Assembly: GCA_012510745.1 (NCBI GenBank)
Contig: JAAZHK010000025.1
Span: 1 to 13,478, forward strand
Source of the DNA: Mycoplasmatota bacterium
Lineage (GTDB): Bacteria > Bacillota_I > Bacilli_A > RF39 > UBA660
Length of the DNA stretch: 13,478 nucleotides
Direction: 5' to 3'
The translations under genes were made by a program, and so were the position numbers. The notes beneath the pieces are model-generated. The model was not told where the DNA came from, searched no databases, and worked only from the letters and a program-made list of their open reading frames with translations. Of the stretch, positions 1 through 7,978 are shown piece after piece; the stretch's first letter is position 1; each line of letters begins with the position of its first letter.

Positions 1-384
1 CTCTATTATTAATTTATGAGCCTTATTTGATACTACAAAACTATAATATATTTTTTCATTAGATTGTAAATTACTAAACGAACTGCCCGGGATAATAGTA
101 ATAATTTTTTTGTTTTTATCAATTATTTTAAATTGATAATCATCGGTATTTATTTTGTTTTCACTATTGTTAGTTAATGAAAACGTTAAAACATATTCTA
201 ATTTATAATCCGTTTTAGTAAATTCAATATTAGAAGCTGTCAGATTATCTACTATTATAGTATCTTTTTTACTACCAAAATAATATTCGTTTAATTCTGT
301 TTTAAATGTTAAATATACACCTATCCCAATAATAAATAAGCCTATTATTAAAATTACTAATATTATTATTTTTTTCTTTTGCAT
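1..384 (-). CDS. Membrane-anchored extracytoplasmic protein, C-terminus outside the window
   Basis: The reading frame is open for 128 codons from the ATG at 384 to the left edge, so the gene is partial. It begins MQKKKIIILVILIIGLFIIG, a short basic stretch followed by one hydrophobic segment (about residues 6-24). This looks like a signal anchor rather than a lipoprotein, because no lipobox Cys is seen. The remainder is a beta-rich domain with the pattern LEYVLTFSLTNNSENKI and IIPGSSFSNLQSNEKIYYSF. That resembles the Ig-like folds (DUF4352/FxLYD type) of many Gram-positive surface proteins, though this is only a resemblance. It lies directly downstream of the pilin-like gene: the TAG stop at 394-396 sits inside its ribosome binding site (TTAGGTGATAAATATG), so the two are probably co-translated. 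Function is not recognised. Confidence 0.75.
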   Translation of the reverse strand, partial: MQKKKIIILVILIIGLFIIGIGVYLTFKTELNEYYFGSKKDTIIVDNLTASNIEFTKTDYKLEYVLTFSLTNNSENKINTDDYQFKIIDKNKKIITIIPGSSFSNLQSNEKIYYSFVVSNKAHKLIIE

Positions 385-393
385 ATTTATCAC

Positions 394-3300
394 CTAATTT
401 CCATATCCACATTGGCCAAAAAACTCCACATACGTTGCAACTGAAGCAGAATTACCAGCTTTTGTTGTAACCGTCCATTTACGATAAGCAACATTATTAC
501 CAGCACAGAAATAATGATTCCATTTTTGCCCATCATTTCCATTTATTGTTCCTTCATTTGTACAAGTTCTAGAAGAACATTTATTATAATCATATTTGAT
601 ATTATTTTGATCACTTCCAGCCCAATCACATAATTTACCTTCTGCTGATGTAGATTTAGAACTTATACCAGATGTTGCTCCTTCAACTTTTAAAGCACTT
701 TCCCACGGAGTATCATAAACATTCATACATGATCTCGAATAATAGTTAATAGTTGAAGAAGATTTAGTAGTTACTGGTCCAGTATTATTAACTATACCCG
801 TAAATTTCTTTTGTTTAGTATCCCAATTAGTTCTTATATTTTTATAACTAGAAGATAAACCATAACTACTATTAAACCAAACAGAGCTACTATTACCTGG
901 AAAAAGTAATTTGTTTTTAATCTTTAGATTACTACTAGTACTTTTTAAATTGTTCCATACTGATTCAACTATTTTTAATTTAACATTATCTGCATTTTCG
1001 AATTTTATATTACTGGCCCCACTATTACAAGAACCAATATTACCAGCTTTATCTTTTATATAACCATAATATTTAATTCCTTCTGTAGAAGTAGTTATTT
1101 TTTTGCTAGTAACACTATTATAAGTAGCTGTTGTTGAATTTATTAGACCATAACCACTTATAGGAGCTATTGTTGTAGAAGGCGTTGCATCATATTTTAA
1201 ATTAAAAGTTATACTATTACCTTTATACCAATCGTTAGTTCCCTTTGTTCCTGATATTGATACACTACAAGTTGGAGCTGTTTTATCAATATAATAAACA
1301 TCAGTATAGCAAGTCTTAGTTTCACCAGCTGAGTTTTTAATCACTATTTTTCCCTGCCTAATCCCATCTCCTGCTATAGATTTTTGAGTTATTTCTTTAC
1401 CATTGTTTGTATGTAGTGTATAATTATCAGAATTTGTTCTTGTATACCATTCCCAAAAAGTATATGTATCATTATGAGTAAAATTAAAAGTTACATCACT
1501 ATTTATCCACGTAGTTTTTTGTTTATTTGCTGAAATTACAGGACAAGCAAGAGGCATTTCTGGTACTTCTTTAACAAATTTATAAGAAGATGATTCTACT
1601 TCTATCCCTGAACCAGTTGTTAATACTGCACTATAAGTGCCTGATTCGGTTATTGTTAAAATATTAGAAGTTGCTCCATCAATATTTTGACCGTTCTTTT
1701 TCCATTGAAAACTTTCACCTGATAAATTATTTTTTGTAGAAGCTAGTAAATTAATTGATTCTTCTTCAAAAGAATTAGAAGTATCAGTTAAAAATGAACC
1801 ACCGTTTGTTGTTATGTCTACAATAGGAATTGTTCTATCAATTTGATAGGGGTCAGTATAACAAACATTCTTTATACCGGCTTCGTTAGTTATTTCAAAT
1901 TTTCCCATTCGTGCAAAATTATTATCAGATAAAATAATACTATAATTATTTCCTATTTTAGAAAAATTATTAACTTCAATATAATTATCAAAACCAACAG
2001 TATCTTCAAATTTTAAAACAAGTCGAGCATCAGTGATGTTTATTATTCCATCACCATTTATATCGCCTTTGTTATTACTATATTCAATTATAGGACAAGG
2101 TTCCATATTCACTGCACACCTAAGGGCAAGCCTAGCATCTGCAACTGTTATATATCCATCTTGGTCAATATCACTTAAAGCTTTTTCTTCATCAGTAAAA
2201 GACTCTAATTTTACAGCAAATCTTAAAATTGTCCGTGCCTCTGTTACAGATATATTTCCGTTACCATCTAAATCTCCAAGCAAACGACCTGTAGAAATAC
2301 CTACTGCCTTTCTTAAAATAATCAAAGCATCAATTTTATCAATAAAACCATTTCCGTTTATATCTGCCTGATTATATATAAAAGTATCACCAGTAGGATT
2401 ATTAATATATGATTTAGTTAAATTAACATTATTTGGTAAAGTAAAATCTATTTTAACTGGTGATCGATACCATTTAGAACCTGTATGTTCTGAAAATATT
2501 CCAGATATCGTTAAATCAGGACACATTGGGGGTTCTTTGTTTACCTCAATTCTTAAAAAATTACTAGTTTCAGCACTTATATTATTTTCTTTATCATTAA
2601 AAGCAAAACGGACTTGATAAGCACCATCAAAATTAGATATGTTAATAGTACAGTTGTTTCGTACATTATCTGTTTGACTACCACAATCAACCTTGTTCCA
2701 ACTTGACCAATCTTCAGTATCTTTTAATCTATATGAATACAAATAGTCTTGAACCTTAATAGCCGGGTAATTGGCTAAACTTGTTGGACTAATTAAATTA
2801 GGTTTTAAATTATTGATTACTATTTCCTTTTCTGTTGCGAGTGGTTTATAATAACCACCATTAGTCATACTATTATTAATAACGCTATTGTAAGTTACAG
2901 AAGGAGCTTGATATTGATAAACGTACAAATTTCTTTTCGGTTTTTCAGCAAATATATCAGTTTCCACACCATTAATTTCATATTTTGTTTCATATTTTAG
3001 TTGGAAAATATTAGGTTCAGTAATATTTAATTCTGTTTTTTCTCCATTTAGCCAAATTGAAGAATAGCCTATAGCGTCATTAATTGAATATTCTCTTGAA
3101 CCTAATTGTCTTGTAATAATAATTCCAGCATTTAAAATAGATGGTTTATAATTAGAATTAACATAAAGCCAAATATCATCATATCTAGCAGCATCTACAT
3201 TATAAGTATTACTTCCCTCTGCTACATGGCAATATTCATGTTCTGATATATATTCACAATTATTTTCGCCCACTTCACATTTACAAGTAATACAAGAAAT

Positions 3301-3645
3301 ATATTCATATTCTTTTTTTTCATTTTTAATAACATATACATAACCCGTACAAGTATCATTACCATCTGCATCTGTTACTTCTGTTATATAATCATCGTTT
3401 TTTAATAAATCTAGAGTAACGCCTTTGTTTTCTAATATTTCTGAAGGTCTTTCTAATCTATTACTATTAAAATAATCTCTTCCAGCCAAGGAAACAGATG
3501 ACTCTAAAGAAACATAATAATTTTTTCTTTGTTTTTTTATTAAATAGCTTGTTGTTGGAATTGCTATAATTAAAATAATAGCTAAGACCGTTACAACACC
3601 TAATAATTCTATTAAAGTAAAACCTCTTTTATTAGTTTTAACCAT
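394..3645 (-). CDS. Giant type IV prepilin-like surface protein with tandem dockerin-type repeats and Ig-like modules
   Basis: The 1083-residue product starts with a textbook class III signal, KTNKRG|FTLIELLGV. Gly8 precedes the predicted cut and Glu13 is at +5, followed by one hydrophobic helix to about residue 36. It should be cleaved by prepilin peptidase and held at the cell surface or in a pseudopilus. After a Cys-rich region (99-139) come beta-rich modules. One opens at CPDLTISG (375) and closes at CYTDPYQIDRTIP (595-607). An Ig-like domain spans about 610-692 (QWKKNGQNIDGATS). A related module runs from CPVISANK (701) to CYTDVYYIDKTAP (779-791), and another to about 875. The C-terminal 200 residues are Ser/Asn/Cys/Trp-rich and unrecognised. 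Four calcium-loop repeats occupy 427-548. Ordinary pilins are 100-200 residues, so this is an unusually large member. The ATG is supported by AGGAGGG ten bases upstream. The ligand and assembly machinery are not in the window. Confidence 0.85.
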   Translation of the reverse strand: MVKTNKRGFTLIELLGVVTVLAIILIIAIPTTSYLIKKQRKNYYVSLESSVSLAGRDYFNSNRLERPSEILENKGVTLDLLKNDDYITEVTDADGNDTCTGYVYVIKNEKKEYEYISCITCKCEVGENNCEYISEHEYCHVAEGSNTYNVDAARYDDIWLYVNSNYKPSILNAGIIITRQLGSREYSINDAIGYSSIWLNGEKTELNITEPNIFQLKYETKYEINGVETDIFAEKPKRNLYVYQYQAPSVTYNSVINNSMTNGGYYKPLATEKEIVINNLKPNLISPTSLANYPAIKVQDYLYSYRLKDTEDWSSWNKVDCGSQTDNVRNNCTINISNFDGAYQVRFAFNDKENNISAETSNFLRIEVNKEPPMCPDLTISGIFSEHTGSKWYRSPVKIDFTLPNNVNLTKSYINNPTGDTFIYNQADINGNGFIDKIDALIILRKAVGISTGRLLGDLDGNGNISVTEARTILRFAVKLESFTDEEKALSDIDQDGYITVADARLALRCAVNMEPCPIIEYSNNKGDINGDGIINITDARLVLKFEDTVGFDNYIEVNNFSKIGNNYSIILSDNNFARMGKFEITNEAGIKNVCYTDPYQIDRTIPIVDITTNGGSFLTDTSNSFEEESINLLASTKNNLSGESFQWKKNGQNIDGATSNILTITESGTYSAVLTTGSGIEVESSSYKFVKEVPEMPLACPVISANKQKTTWINSDVTFNFTHNDTYTFWEWYTRTNSDNYTLHTNNGKEITQKSIAGDGIRQGKIVIKNSAGETKTCYTDVYYIDKTAPTCSVSISGTKGTNDWYKGNSITFNLKYDATPSTTIAPISGYGLINSTTATYNSVTSKKITTSTEGIKYYGYIKDKAGNIGSCNSGASNIKFENADNVKLKIVESVWNNLKSTSSNLKIKNKLLFPGNSSSVWFNSSYGLSSSYKNIRTNWDTKQKKFTGIVNNTGPVTTKSSSTINYYSRSCMNVYDTPWESALKVEGATSGISSKSTSAEGKLCDWAGSDQNNIKYDYNKCSSRTCTNEGTINGNDGQKWNHYFCAGNNVAYRKWTVTTKAGNSASVATYVEFFGQCGYGN
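2002..2367 (-). other. Four dockerin type I-like calcium-binding repeats (protein domain)
   Basis: Residues 427-548 of the pilin-like protein hold four copies of an F-hand-like repeat of about 22-24 residues. The loops are DINGNGFIDKID (428), DLDGNGNISVTE (458), DIDQDGYITVAD (492) and DINGDGIINITD (528). Each is followed by an amphipathic helix: ALIILRKAV, ARTILRFAV, ARLALRCAV and ARLVLKF. This matches the DxNxDGxxxxxD loop-helix pattern of type I dockerins, which use two such repeats per module, so the region is equivalent to two modules in tandem. Family knowledge predicts calcium-stabilised folding and binding to a cohesin. No cohesin is visible here, so the partner is unknown. Confidence 0.8.
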
Positions 3646-3672
3646 GTAAAATAACCCTCCTACTATAATTAC

Positions 3673-3701
3673 AGTATACTAAAAAAAAAGGATTTAAGCA
3701 A
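3673..3701 (-). promoter_or_regulatory. Sigma-70/SigA-type promoter of the pilin-like gene
   Basis: On the minus strand, TTGCTT (3696-3701) and TATACT (3673-3678) are separated by exactly 17 bases. The -10 ends 27 bases upstream of the ATG, with AGGAGGG in between. The spacer carries the T-run of the putative terminator that follows dtd. Confidence 0.6.
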
Positions 3702-3717
3702 ATCTTTTTTTAATCCC
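3681..3717 (-). terminator. Probable intrinsic terminator after dtd
   Basis: Read on the minus strand just after the dtd stop, GGGATT (3712-3717) can pair with AATCCT (3689-3694), and a run of nine T residues follows (3681-3689). An alternative inner stem, GATTT-GCTT-AAATC, is also possible. The stem is weak and the loop long, so the T-run is the main evidence. It overlaps the pilin promoter. Confidence 0.45.
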
Positions 3718-3723
3718 GAAATA

Positions 3724-4158
3724 TTATTTTTCTATAATAATAGTTACAGGACCATTATTTTCTAAATTAACTAACATTTCAGATTTAAATAAACCTTTTT
3801 CTACCGGAATATATTGTTGTAATTTATTATTAAACTGATCATATAGTTTTTCAGCTAATAATCCCTTTAAAGCTTTAAAATAACTAGGACGATTTCCTTT
3901 GCTAGCATCTCCATATAATGTAAATTGAGGAACAGAAAGAACCGAACCGCAAACATCTATAATTGATTTATTCATAATACCATTTTCATCATCGAATATT
4001 CGTAAATTTATAATTTTATTAACCATATAATCAACTGTTTGCTCATTATCTCCTTCTGTAAATCCAACAAAAATAGTTAATCCAAAATCAATAATACCTA
4101 TCTTTTTTTTATTAACAGTAACAAAAGCTTTATTACATCTTTGAATAACTACTTTCAT
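3724..4158 (-). CDS. dtd: D-aminoacyl-tRNA deacylase
   Basis: This 144-residue protein has the length and layout of DTD, the cytoplasmic proofreading enzyme that hydrolyses D-amino acids (and some glycine) mischarged on tRNA. It starts MKVVIQRCNKAFVTV, like other DTDs. The first active-site motif is SVPQFTLYGD (75-84), followed by KGNRPSYF, and the second is NNGPVT (134-139) with the Gly-Pro that reads chirality. In most DTDs I recall, the first motif is SQFTL; here Pro77 stands where Ser is expected. The segment before the second motif reads GLFKSEM, where GxFGxxM is usual. The ATG overlaps the rel stop by four bases (ATGA), indicating translational coupling. The rel-dtd order is conserved in Bacillota. 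Confidence 0.93.
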   Translation of the reverse strand: MKVVIQRCNKAFVTVNKKKIGIIDFGLTIFVGFTEGDNEQTVDYMVNKIINLRIFDDENGIMNKSIIDVCGSVLSVPQFTLYGDASKGNRPSYFKALKGLLAEKLYDQFNNKLQQYIPVEKGLFKSEMLVNLENNGPVTIIIEK

Positions 4159-6308
4159 CGGATAATCCTTTCAATATTATGAATATAAGTCAAACGATTC
4201 AAATCATTGGTAATTTTATTTAAATGTTCTTTACCAATTACTAATAAACTTATTTCATATACAGTTTCATCTATTTTAGATAAGGTTTTAACACTGTCAA
4301 TACTCGCACTATTGAAATTTATTCGTTGCATAATTTCAAATAAATTATTATTAGTTGTTTTAGAGGTATGAATAATAATATTAGCAAGGTATCTTTTTGT
4401 AAGTTCACTATTCCATTTTACAGCTATTGTTCGGTCAGTAACATTATTTAAATTATGACAATTAATACGATGAACTGTTATACCCGTTCCCTTAGTAATA
4501 TAACCAATAATATGATCCCCAGGAAGAGGATTGCAGCAATTTGCAAGATTAACTTTTACTTTATCAATACCAGCAACAATAATGTCATTATCAGCGTTTT
4601 TAATAACATGACCGCCTATTTTAGGCAAAGTTACTGTTTCTTTTTTAAATACAAAATCAATAATATTGCTCGCACCAATTTTATTATTACCTATATTTAA
4701 ATATATATCATTTAAAGTCATTAATTTATATTTTTGTAAAATACGATCAATATTTTCATCACTATAAAAGAGATTAAAATCAATATTCTTTTTACGTAAT
4801 TCTTTTTCAATTAATTCCTTACCCAAATTAATATTATCTTGTTTCATACTAGATGAAAAATAACTTTTAATTTTACTTTTTGTATGAGTTAATTTAGCCA
4901 TATTAATCCATTCTTTAGAAGGACCTTGACTATTTTTATTAGTAATTATTTTAACTATATCATCATCTTTTAATTCATAATCTAAAGATACGATAGAATT
5001 ATTAACTAAAGCTCCTACCATAGAATCACCTATTTTACTATGCACTCTATAAGCAAAATCAATCGGAGTTGAACCTTTAGGAAGTTCAATAACATCACCC
5101 TTAGGAGTAAAAACATATATATTATTATTTAAAAGATCTTTTTTTACTGAAGAAACAAATTCTTCTGTTGATAAACGATCTTCTTTTAAATCAATTATTG
5201 ATTTAAAGAACTGTAGTTTTTGTTCTGTTAAAGATAAATTATCTTCTTTAACTGTTTTTTTCTCTTTATAAGACCAGTGTGATGCTATTCCATTTTCAGC
5301 TATTTCATCCATTTCATATGTTCTAATCTGAATTTCAAATAATTGCCCTTCAAGACCAAAAACAGTTGTATGCAATGATTGATAACGATTAGCTTTAGGC
5401 ATAGCAATAAAGTCTTTAAATCTTTTTGGTAAATGTCGATATTTTGAATGAATAATACCTAATGCTAAATAACATTCTTGTTCTGTTTTCACTAAAATAC
5501 GCAAAGCTAGCAAATCGTAAATATCATTAAATTTACGCCCTGTATCTAACTTTTTATATATACCATAAATACTTTTAGAACGACCTTTTATTTCATGTTT
5601 TATATTATGTTCTTTTAATAAAGCTTTTACCTCGTTTAGCATTTCATTAACAGCATTATCTCTTTCTAATTTGTTATTATTTAGTTTTTCTACAATATCA
5701 TAATACACTTCTGGTTTTAAATATCTTAATGAAAGATCTTCTAATTCGCTTTTAATACGATTAATACCTAGATGATGTGCAATAGGAGTTAAAATTTCTA
5801 GAGTTTCTTTTGCTTTTTCTTTTTGTTTTTCTATAGGCAAAACATAAAGAGTTCGCATATTATGTAAGCGATCTACTAATTTTAAAATAATTACTCTAAC
5901 ATCTTCACTCATTCCAACTATTATTTTTTTATAATATTCAATCAAATAATCATTATCCGTAGAAAAATTAATTCGACTTAATTTAGTTATTCCAACAACT
6001 AAATTGGCTACTTCTTCTCCAAATTTCTCAGCTATTTCCTCTTTTTTAGTAGTTGTATCCTCGACTACATCATGTAATAAAGCTGCTATTAAACATGGTA
6101 TGTCTGCTGTTATGCTTGTCAAAATATAAGCAACCTCTAAAGGATGATAAATATATGCCTCTCCTGTTTTACGATATTGATTTTGATGTTTTAAGTAAGC
6201 ATAATCATATGCCTCTCTTATTTTATTTAATTCTTTTTTATTTTTGTTGTATTTAGCAACTTTATTTATTAAATCATCAATTGTTTTTAATTCGATTTGT
6301 TGATCCAT
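4155..6308 (-). CDS. rel: Bifunctional (p)ppGpp synthetase/hydrolase, long RSH protein
   Basis: The 717-residue product has full-length RSH architecture and would make and degrade the alarmone (p)ppGpp in the stringent response. The HD hydrolase domain lies at about 30-180, with HPLEVA (His55), LLHDVVEDT (His79-Asp80, Glu83-Asp84) and LVDRLHNMRT (Asp146). The synthetase domain (about 240-350) has GRSKSIYGIYKK and KRFKDFIAMPKANRYQSLHT. The RxKD motif is the version known in bifunctional Rel enzymes, whereas monofunctional RelA carries ExDD. A TGS domain follows (396-457, IYVFTPKGDVIELPKGSTPIDFAY), then a Cys motif (NCCNPLPGD at about 590) and a C-terminal ACT domain (about 640-717). All key residues appear intact. 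AGGTGAT lies just before the ATG, overlapping the TAG stop of the upstream comN-like gene. It is co-transcribed with comN-like and dtd. Confidence 0.96.
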   Translation of the reverse strand: MDQQIELKTIDDLINKVAKYNKNKKELNKIREAYDYAYLKHQNQYRKTGEAYIYHPLEVAYILTSITADIPCLIAALLHDVVEDTTTKKEEIAEKFGEEVANLVVGITKLSRINFSTDNDYLIEYYKKIIVGMSEDVRVIILKLVDRLHNMRTLYVLPIEKQKEKAKETLEILTPIAHHLGINRIKSELEDLSLRYLKPEVYYDIVEKLNNNKLERDNAVNEMLNEVKALLKEHNIKHEIKGRSKSIYGIYKKLDTGRKFNDIYDLLALRILVKTEQECYLALGIIHSKYRHLPKRFKDFIAMPKANRYQSLHTTVFGLEGQLFEIQIRTYEMDEIAENGIASHWSYKEKKTVKEDNLSLTEQKLQFFKSIIDLKEDRLSTEEFVSSVKKDLLNNNIYVFTPKGDVIELPKGSTPIDFAYRVHSKIGDSMVGALVNNSIVSLDYELKDDDIVKIITNKNSQGPSKEWINMAKLTHTKSKIKSYFSSSMKQDNINLGKELIEKELRKKNIDFNLFYSDENIDRILQKYKLMTLNDIYLNIGNNKIGASNIIDFVFKKETVTLPKIGGHVIKNADNDIIVAGIDKVKVNLANCCNPLPGDHIIGYITKGTGITVHRINCHNLNNVTDRTIAVKWNSELTKRYLANIIIHTSKTTNNNLFEIMQRINFNSASIDSVKTLSKIDETVYEISLLVIGKEHLNKITNDLNRLTYIHNIERIIR

Positions 6309-6316
6309 TTTATCAC

Positions 6317-6601
6317 CTATAATATATTTATGTCTTCTAAATTAATTTTTTTCTCTGAAGAAGCAAATTTATTTTTAATATAATTATCTAATGCTTTGTA
6401 ATCTAAATTTAGAATATCACTAACCATATCAGCTAATGTTAATCCCTTTGATTTAGACCATTTAATTTCTTTTATATAGTTCCAAATATCTTCTTCAATA
6501 ATATAATCGATTTTATAACGATGAAGTTCACGAACCTTACTCTTTAAAGCCGGAAATAGTCTTTTATATAACTCTTCTACTGAATTAAACTCTAATTTCA
6601 T
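6317..6601 (-). CDS. ComN-like post-transcriptional regulator family protein
   Basis: This is a 94-residue soluble, charged protein. Features seen are KLEFNSVEELYKRLFPALKSK, ELHRYKIDYIIEEDIWNYI (helix with Trp40), KEIKW (Trp48), and LTLADMVSDILNLDYKALDNY. This pattern recalls the small Post_transc_reg family (ComN/YrzD of Bacillus), which in B. subtilis acts on comE mRNA and localises to division sites. The homology call rests on pattern memory and on context: in Bacillus the family member lies beside spoVB and not far from relA-dtd, as here. Its mRNA target here is unknown. GAGGGTG eight bases upstream supports the ATG. It is the first gene of the comN-like/rel/dtd unit, and its TAG stop is embedded in the rel ribosome binding site. 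Confidence 0.7.
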   Translation of the reverse strand: MKLEFNSVEELYKRLFPALKSKVRELHRYKIDYIIEEDIWNYIKEIKWSKSKGLTLADMVSDILNLDYKALDNYIKNKFASSEKKINLEDINIL

Positions 6602-6679
6602 AATTTCACCCTCTAATATTTATATATTTAATTTCATATACTATTATATCTTAATTATAGAACTTTTAAAAGGAGAAAT
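6602..6679. promoter_or_regulatory. Divergent intergenic region between comN-like/rel/dtd and the spoVB-like gene
   Basis: These 78 very AT-rich bases separate two divergent units, so both promoters should lie here. For the minus direction, TATAAT is at 6643-6648, but no good -35 is seen 17 bases upstream. Several TATA-like hexamers are possible for the plus direction. No operator or riboswitch was recognised. Confidence 0.4.
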
Positions 6680-7975
6680 ATGACAAAAGAAAAATTTATA
6701 TCAAGTGCGATAATATTAATTATTGGTGGAGCTTTTACTAAATTATTAGGTATTATTAGTAGAATGGTTATGACTAGACTAGTCGGGACTACTGGCATGG
6801 GACTATATATGCTCATTTTACCTACTTTTTCTTTATTTATGGCAATTGCTAGTTTGGGATTTCCAATTGCTATATCAAAGTTAGTAGCCGAGGATAAATA
6901 CAATAATAAAAAATTAATTTCTTCAATTATTCCTCTAACAATCCTTTTAAATTTATTATTAATGTTGATTCTTTTTTTAACTGCACCTTTTTTAGCAAAT
7001 AATTTATTAAACGATAGTCGTTGTTATTATCCTCTTTTATCAATTGGATTAGTTTTACCTTTTGTAAGTCTATCTAGTATTTTAAATGGCTATTTTTATG
7101 GAAAACAAAAAATGATACCACATGTTACTTCTAATATTTTCGAACAAATTATCCGTATTATTCTAATGATATTTATAACTCCTTTTTTATTAGAAAAAGG
7201 AATTTATTTTGCTGTTGCTGGTTTAGTTTTAGTTAATATTGTTTCTGAATTATTACAAATAGTAATATTATTATTCTTTTTACCTAAAAATTTTAAAATT
7301 ACTAAACAAGATATTAAACCAAATCCACATTATGTTAAAAACATTCTTCATATTTCTTTACCGACTGTTACTGATCGAATTATAGGTTTAATTGGTTATT
7401 TTTTTGAACCAATTATTTTAACTACCATTTTATTAATAGCAGGTTATTCCAATAACTATATTGTCAACGAATATGGTATTATTCAAGGTTATGTTATGCC
7501 TTTATTATTAATGCCCAGTTTTTTTACTAATGCAATTTCTAGTGCATTATTACCAGTAATTTCTAAAGCTAGTGTTAGTAAAAACATTCACAAGAAAAAA
7601 TATATTAAAAAGAAATTAAAACAAGCTATTTTGATTTCTTTAGCTATTGGTGTTCCAGTTACAATTATTTTAATGATTTTTCCTAATTTCTTTCTAAAAT
7701 TTATTTATAACACTAACCAAGGTACTAATTATATTCGTTTTTTAGCACCATTCTTTTTACTTTATTATATAGAAGCTCCTTTATCTGTTGTTTTACAAGG
7801 AATTAATAAAGCTAAAATTATAATGTACCATACCATTTGGGCTATAAGTTCTAAATTAATTATATTAACCATCTTTTCATATTTAACTGGTATTGTAGGC
7901 CTTTTATTATCTATCATTGCAAGTATTACAGTAACAACCTTTTGTCATTTATATAGTATTAAAAAATACTTGTAA
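6680..7975 (+). CDS. SpoVB-like polysaccharide/lipid flippase (MOP superfamily)
   Basis: This is a polytopic membrane protein of 431 residues with about 12 predicted helices. Its N-terminus, with SAIILIIGGAFTKLLGIISR, GLYMLILPTFSLF and FPIAISKLVAE, closely follows the SpoVB/MurJ-like branch of the MOP exporters. These flip lipid-linked oligosaccharides, such as lipid II, across the membrane. The retained FPIAISKLVAE stretch is typical of SpoVB relatives. Family members usually exceed 500 residues with 14 helices, so this one is short by roughly two helices. The reading frame is intact and ends naturally, so it may be a compact version rather than a broken gene. It is the only plus-strand gene in the window. 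AGGAG lies a short four bases before the ATG. A sporulation role cannot be inferred from the name, and the exact substrate is unknown. Confidence 0.85.
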   Translation: MTKEKFISSAIILIIGGAFTKLLGIISRMVMTRLVGTTGMGLYMLILPTFSLFMAIASLGFPIAISKLVAEDKYNNKKLISSIIPLTILLNLLLMLILFLTAPFLANNLLNDSRCYYPLLSIGLVLPFVSLSSILNGYFYGKQKMIPHVTSNIFEQIIRIILMIFITPFLLEKGIYFAVAGLVLVNIVSELLQIVILLFFLPKNFKITKQDIKPNPHYVKNILHISLPTVTDRIIGLIGYFFEPIILTTILLIAGYSNNYIVNEYGIIQGYVMPLLLMPSFFTNAISSALLPVISKASVSKNIHKKKYIKKKLKQAILISLAIGVPVTIILMIFPNFFLKFIYNTNQGTNYIRFLAPFFLLYYIEAPLSVVLQGINKAKIIMYHTIWAISSKLIILTIFSYLTGIVGLLLSIIASITVTTFCHLYSIKKYL

Positions 7976-7978
7976 CTA

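Noticed and set aside
2033..2371. 112-codon plus-strand open frame
   Set aside because: It lies opposite the dockerin repeats, has no ribosome binding site, and its repeated sequence simply mirrors the repeats of the minus-strand gene.
3690..3711. Plus-strand terminator (GATTT-AAGC-AAATC then T-run)
   Set aside because: The stem is only five AT-rich pairs and no plus-strand gene lies upstream to be terminated.
4455..4700. 81-codon plus-strand open frame
   Set aside because: Antisense to the conserved C-terminal part of rel, with low-complexity Asn/Ile composition.
6053..6256. 67-codon plus-strand open frame
   Set aside because: Antisense to the HD domain of rel, with no independent coding signal.
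6655..6903. 82-codon minus-strand open frame inside the flippase start
   Set aside because: It overlaps the clearly coding N-terminus of the flippase and the divergent promoter region, and is hydrophobic only as the complement of membrane codons.
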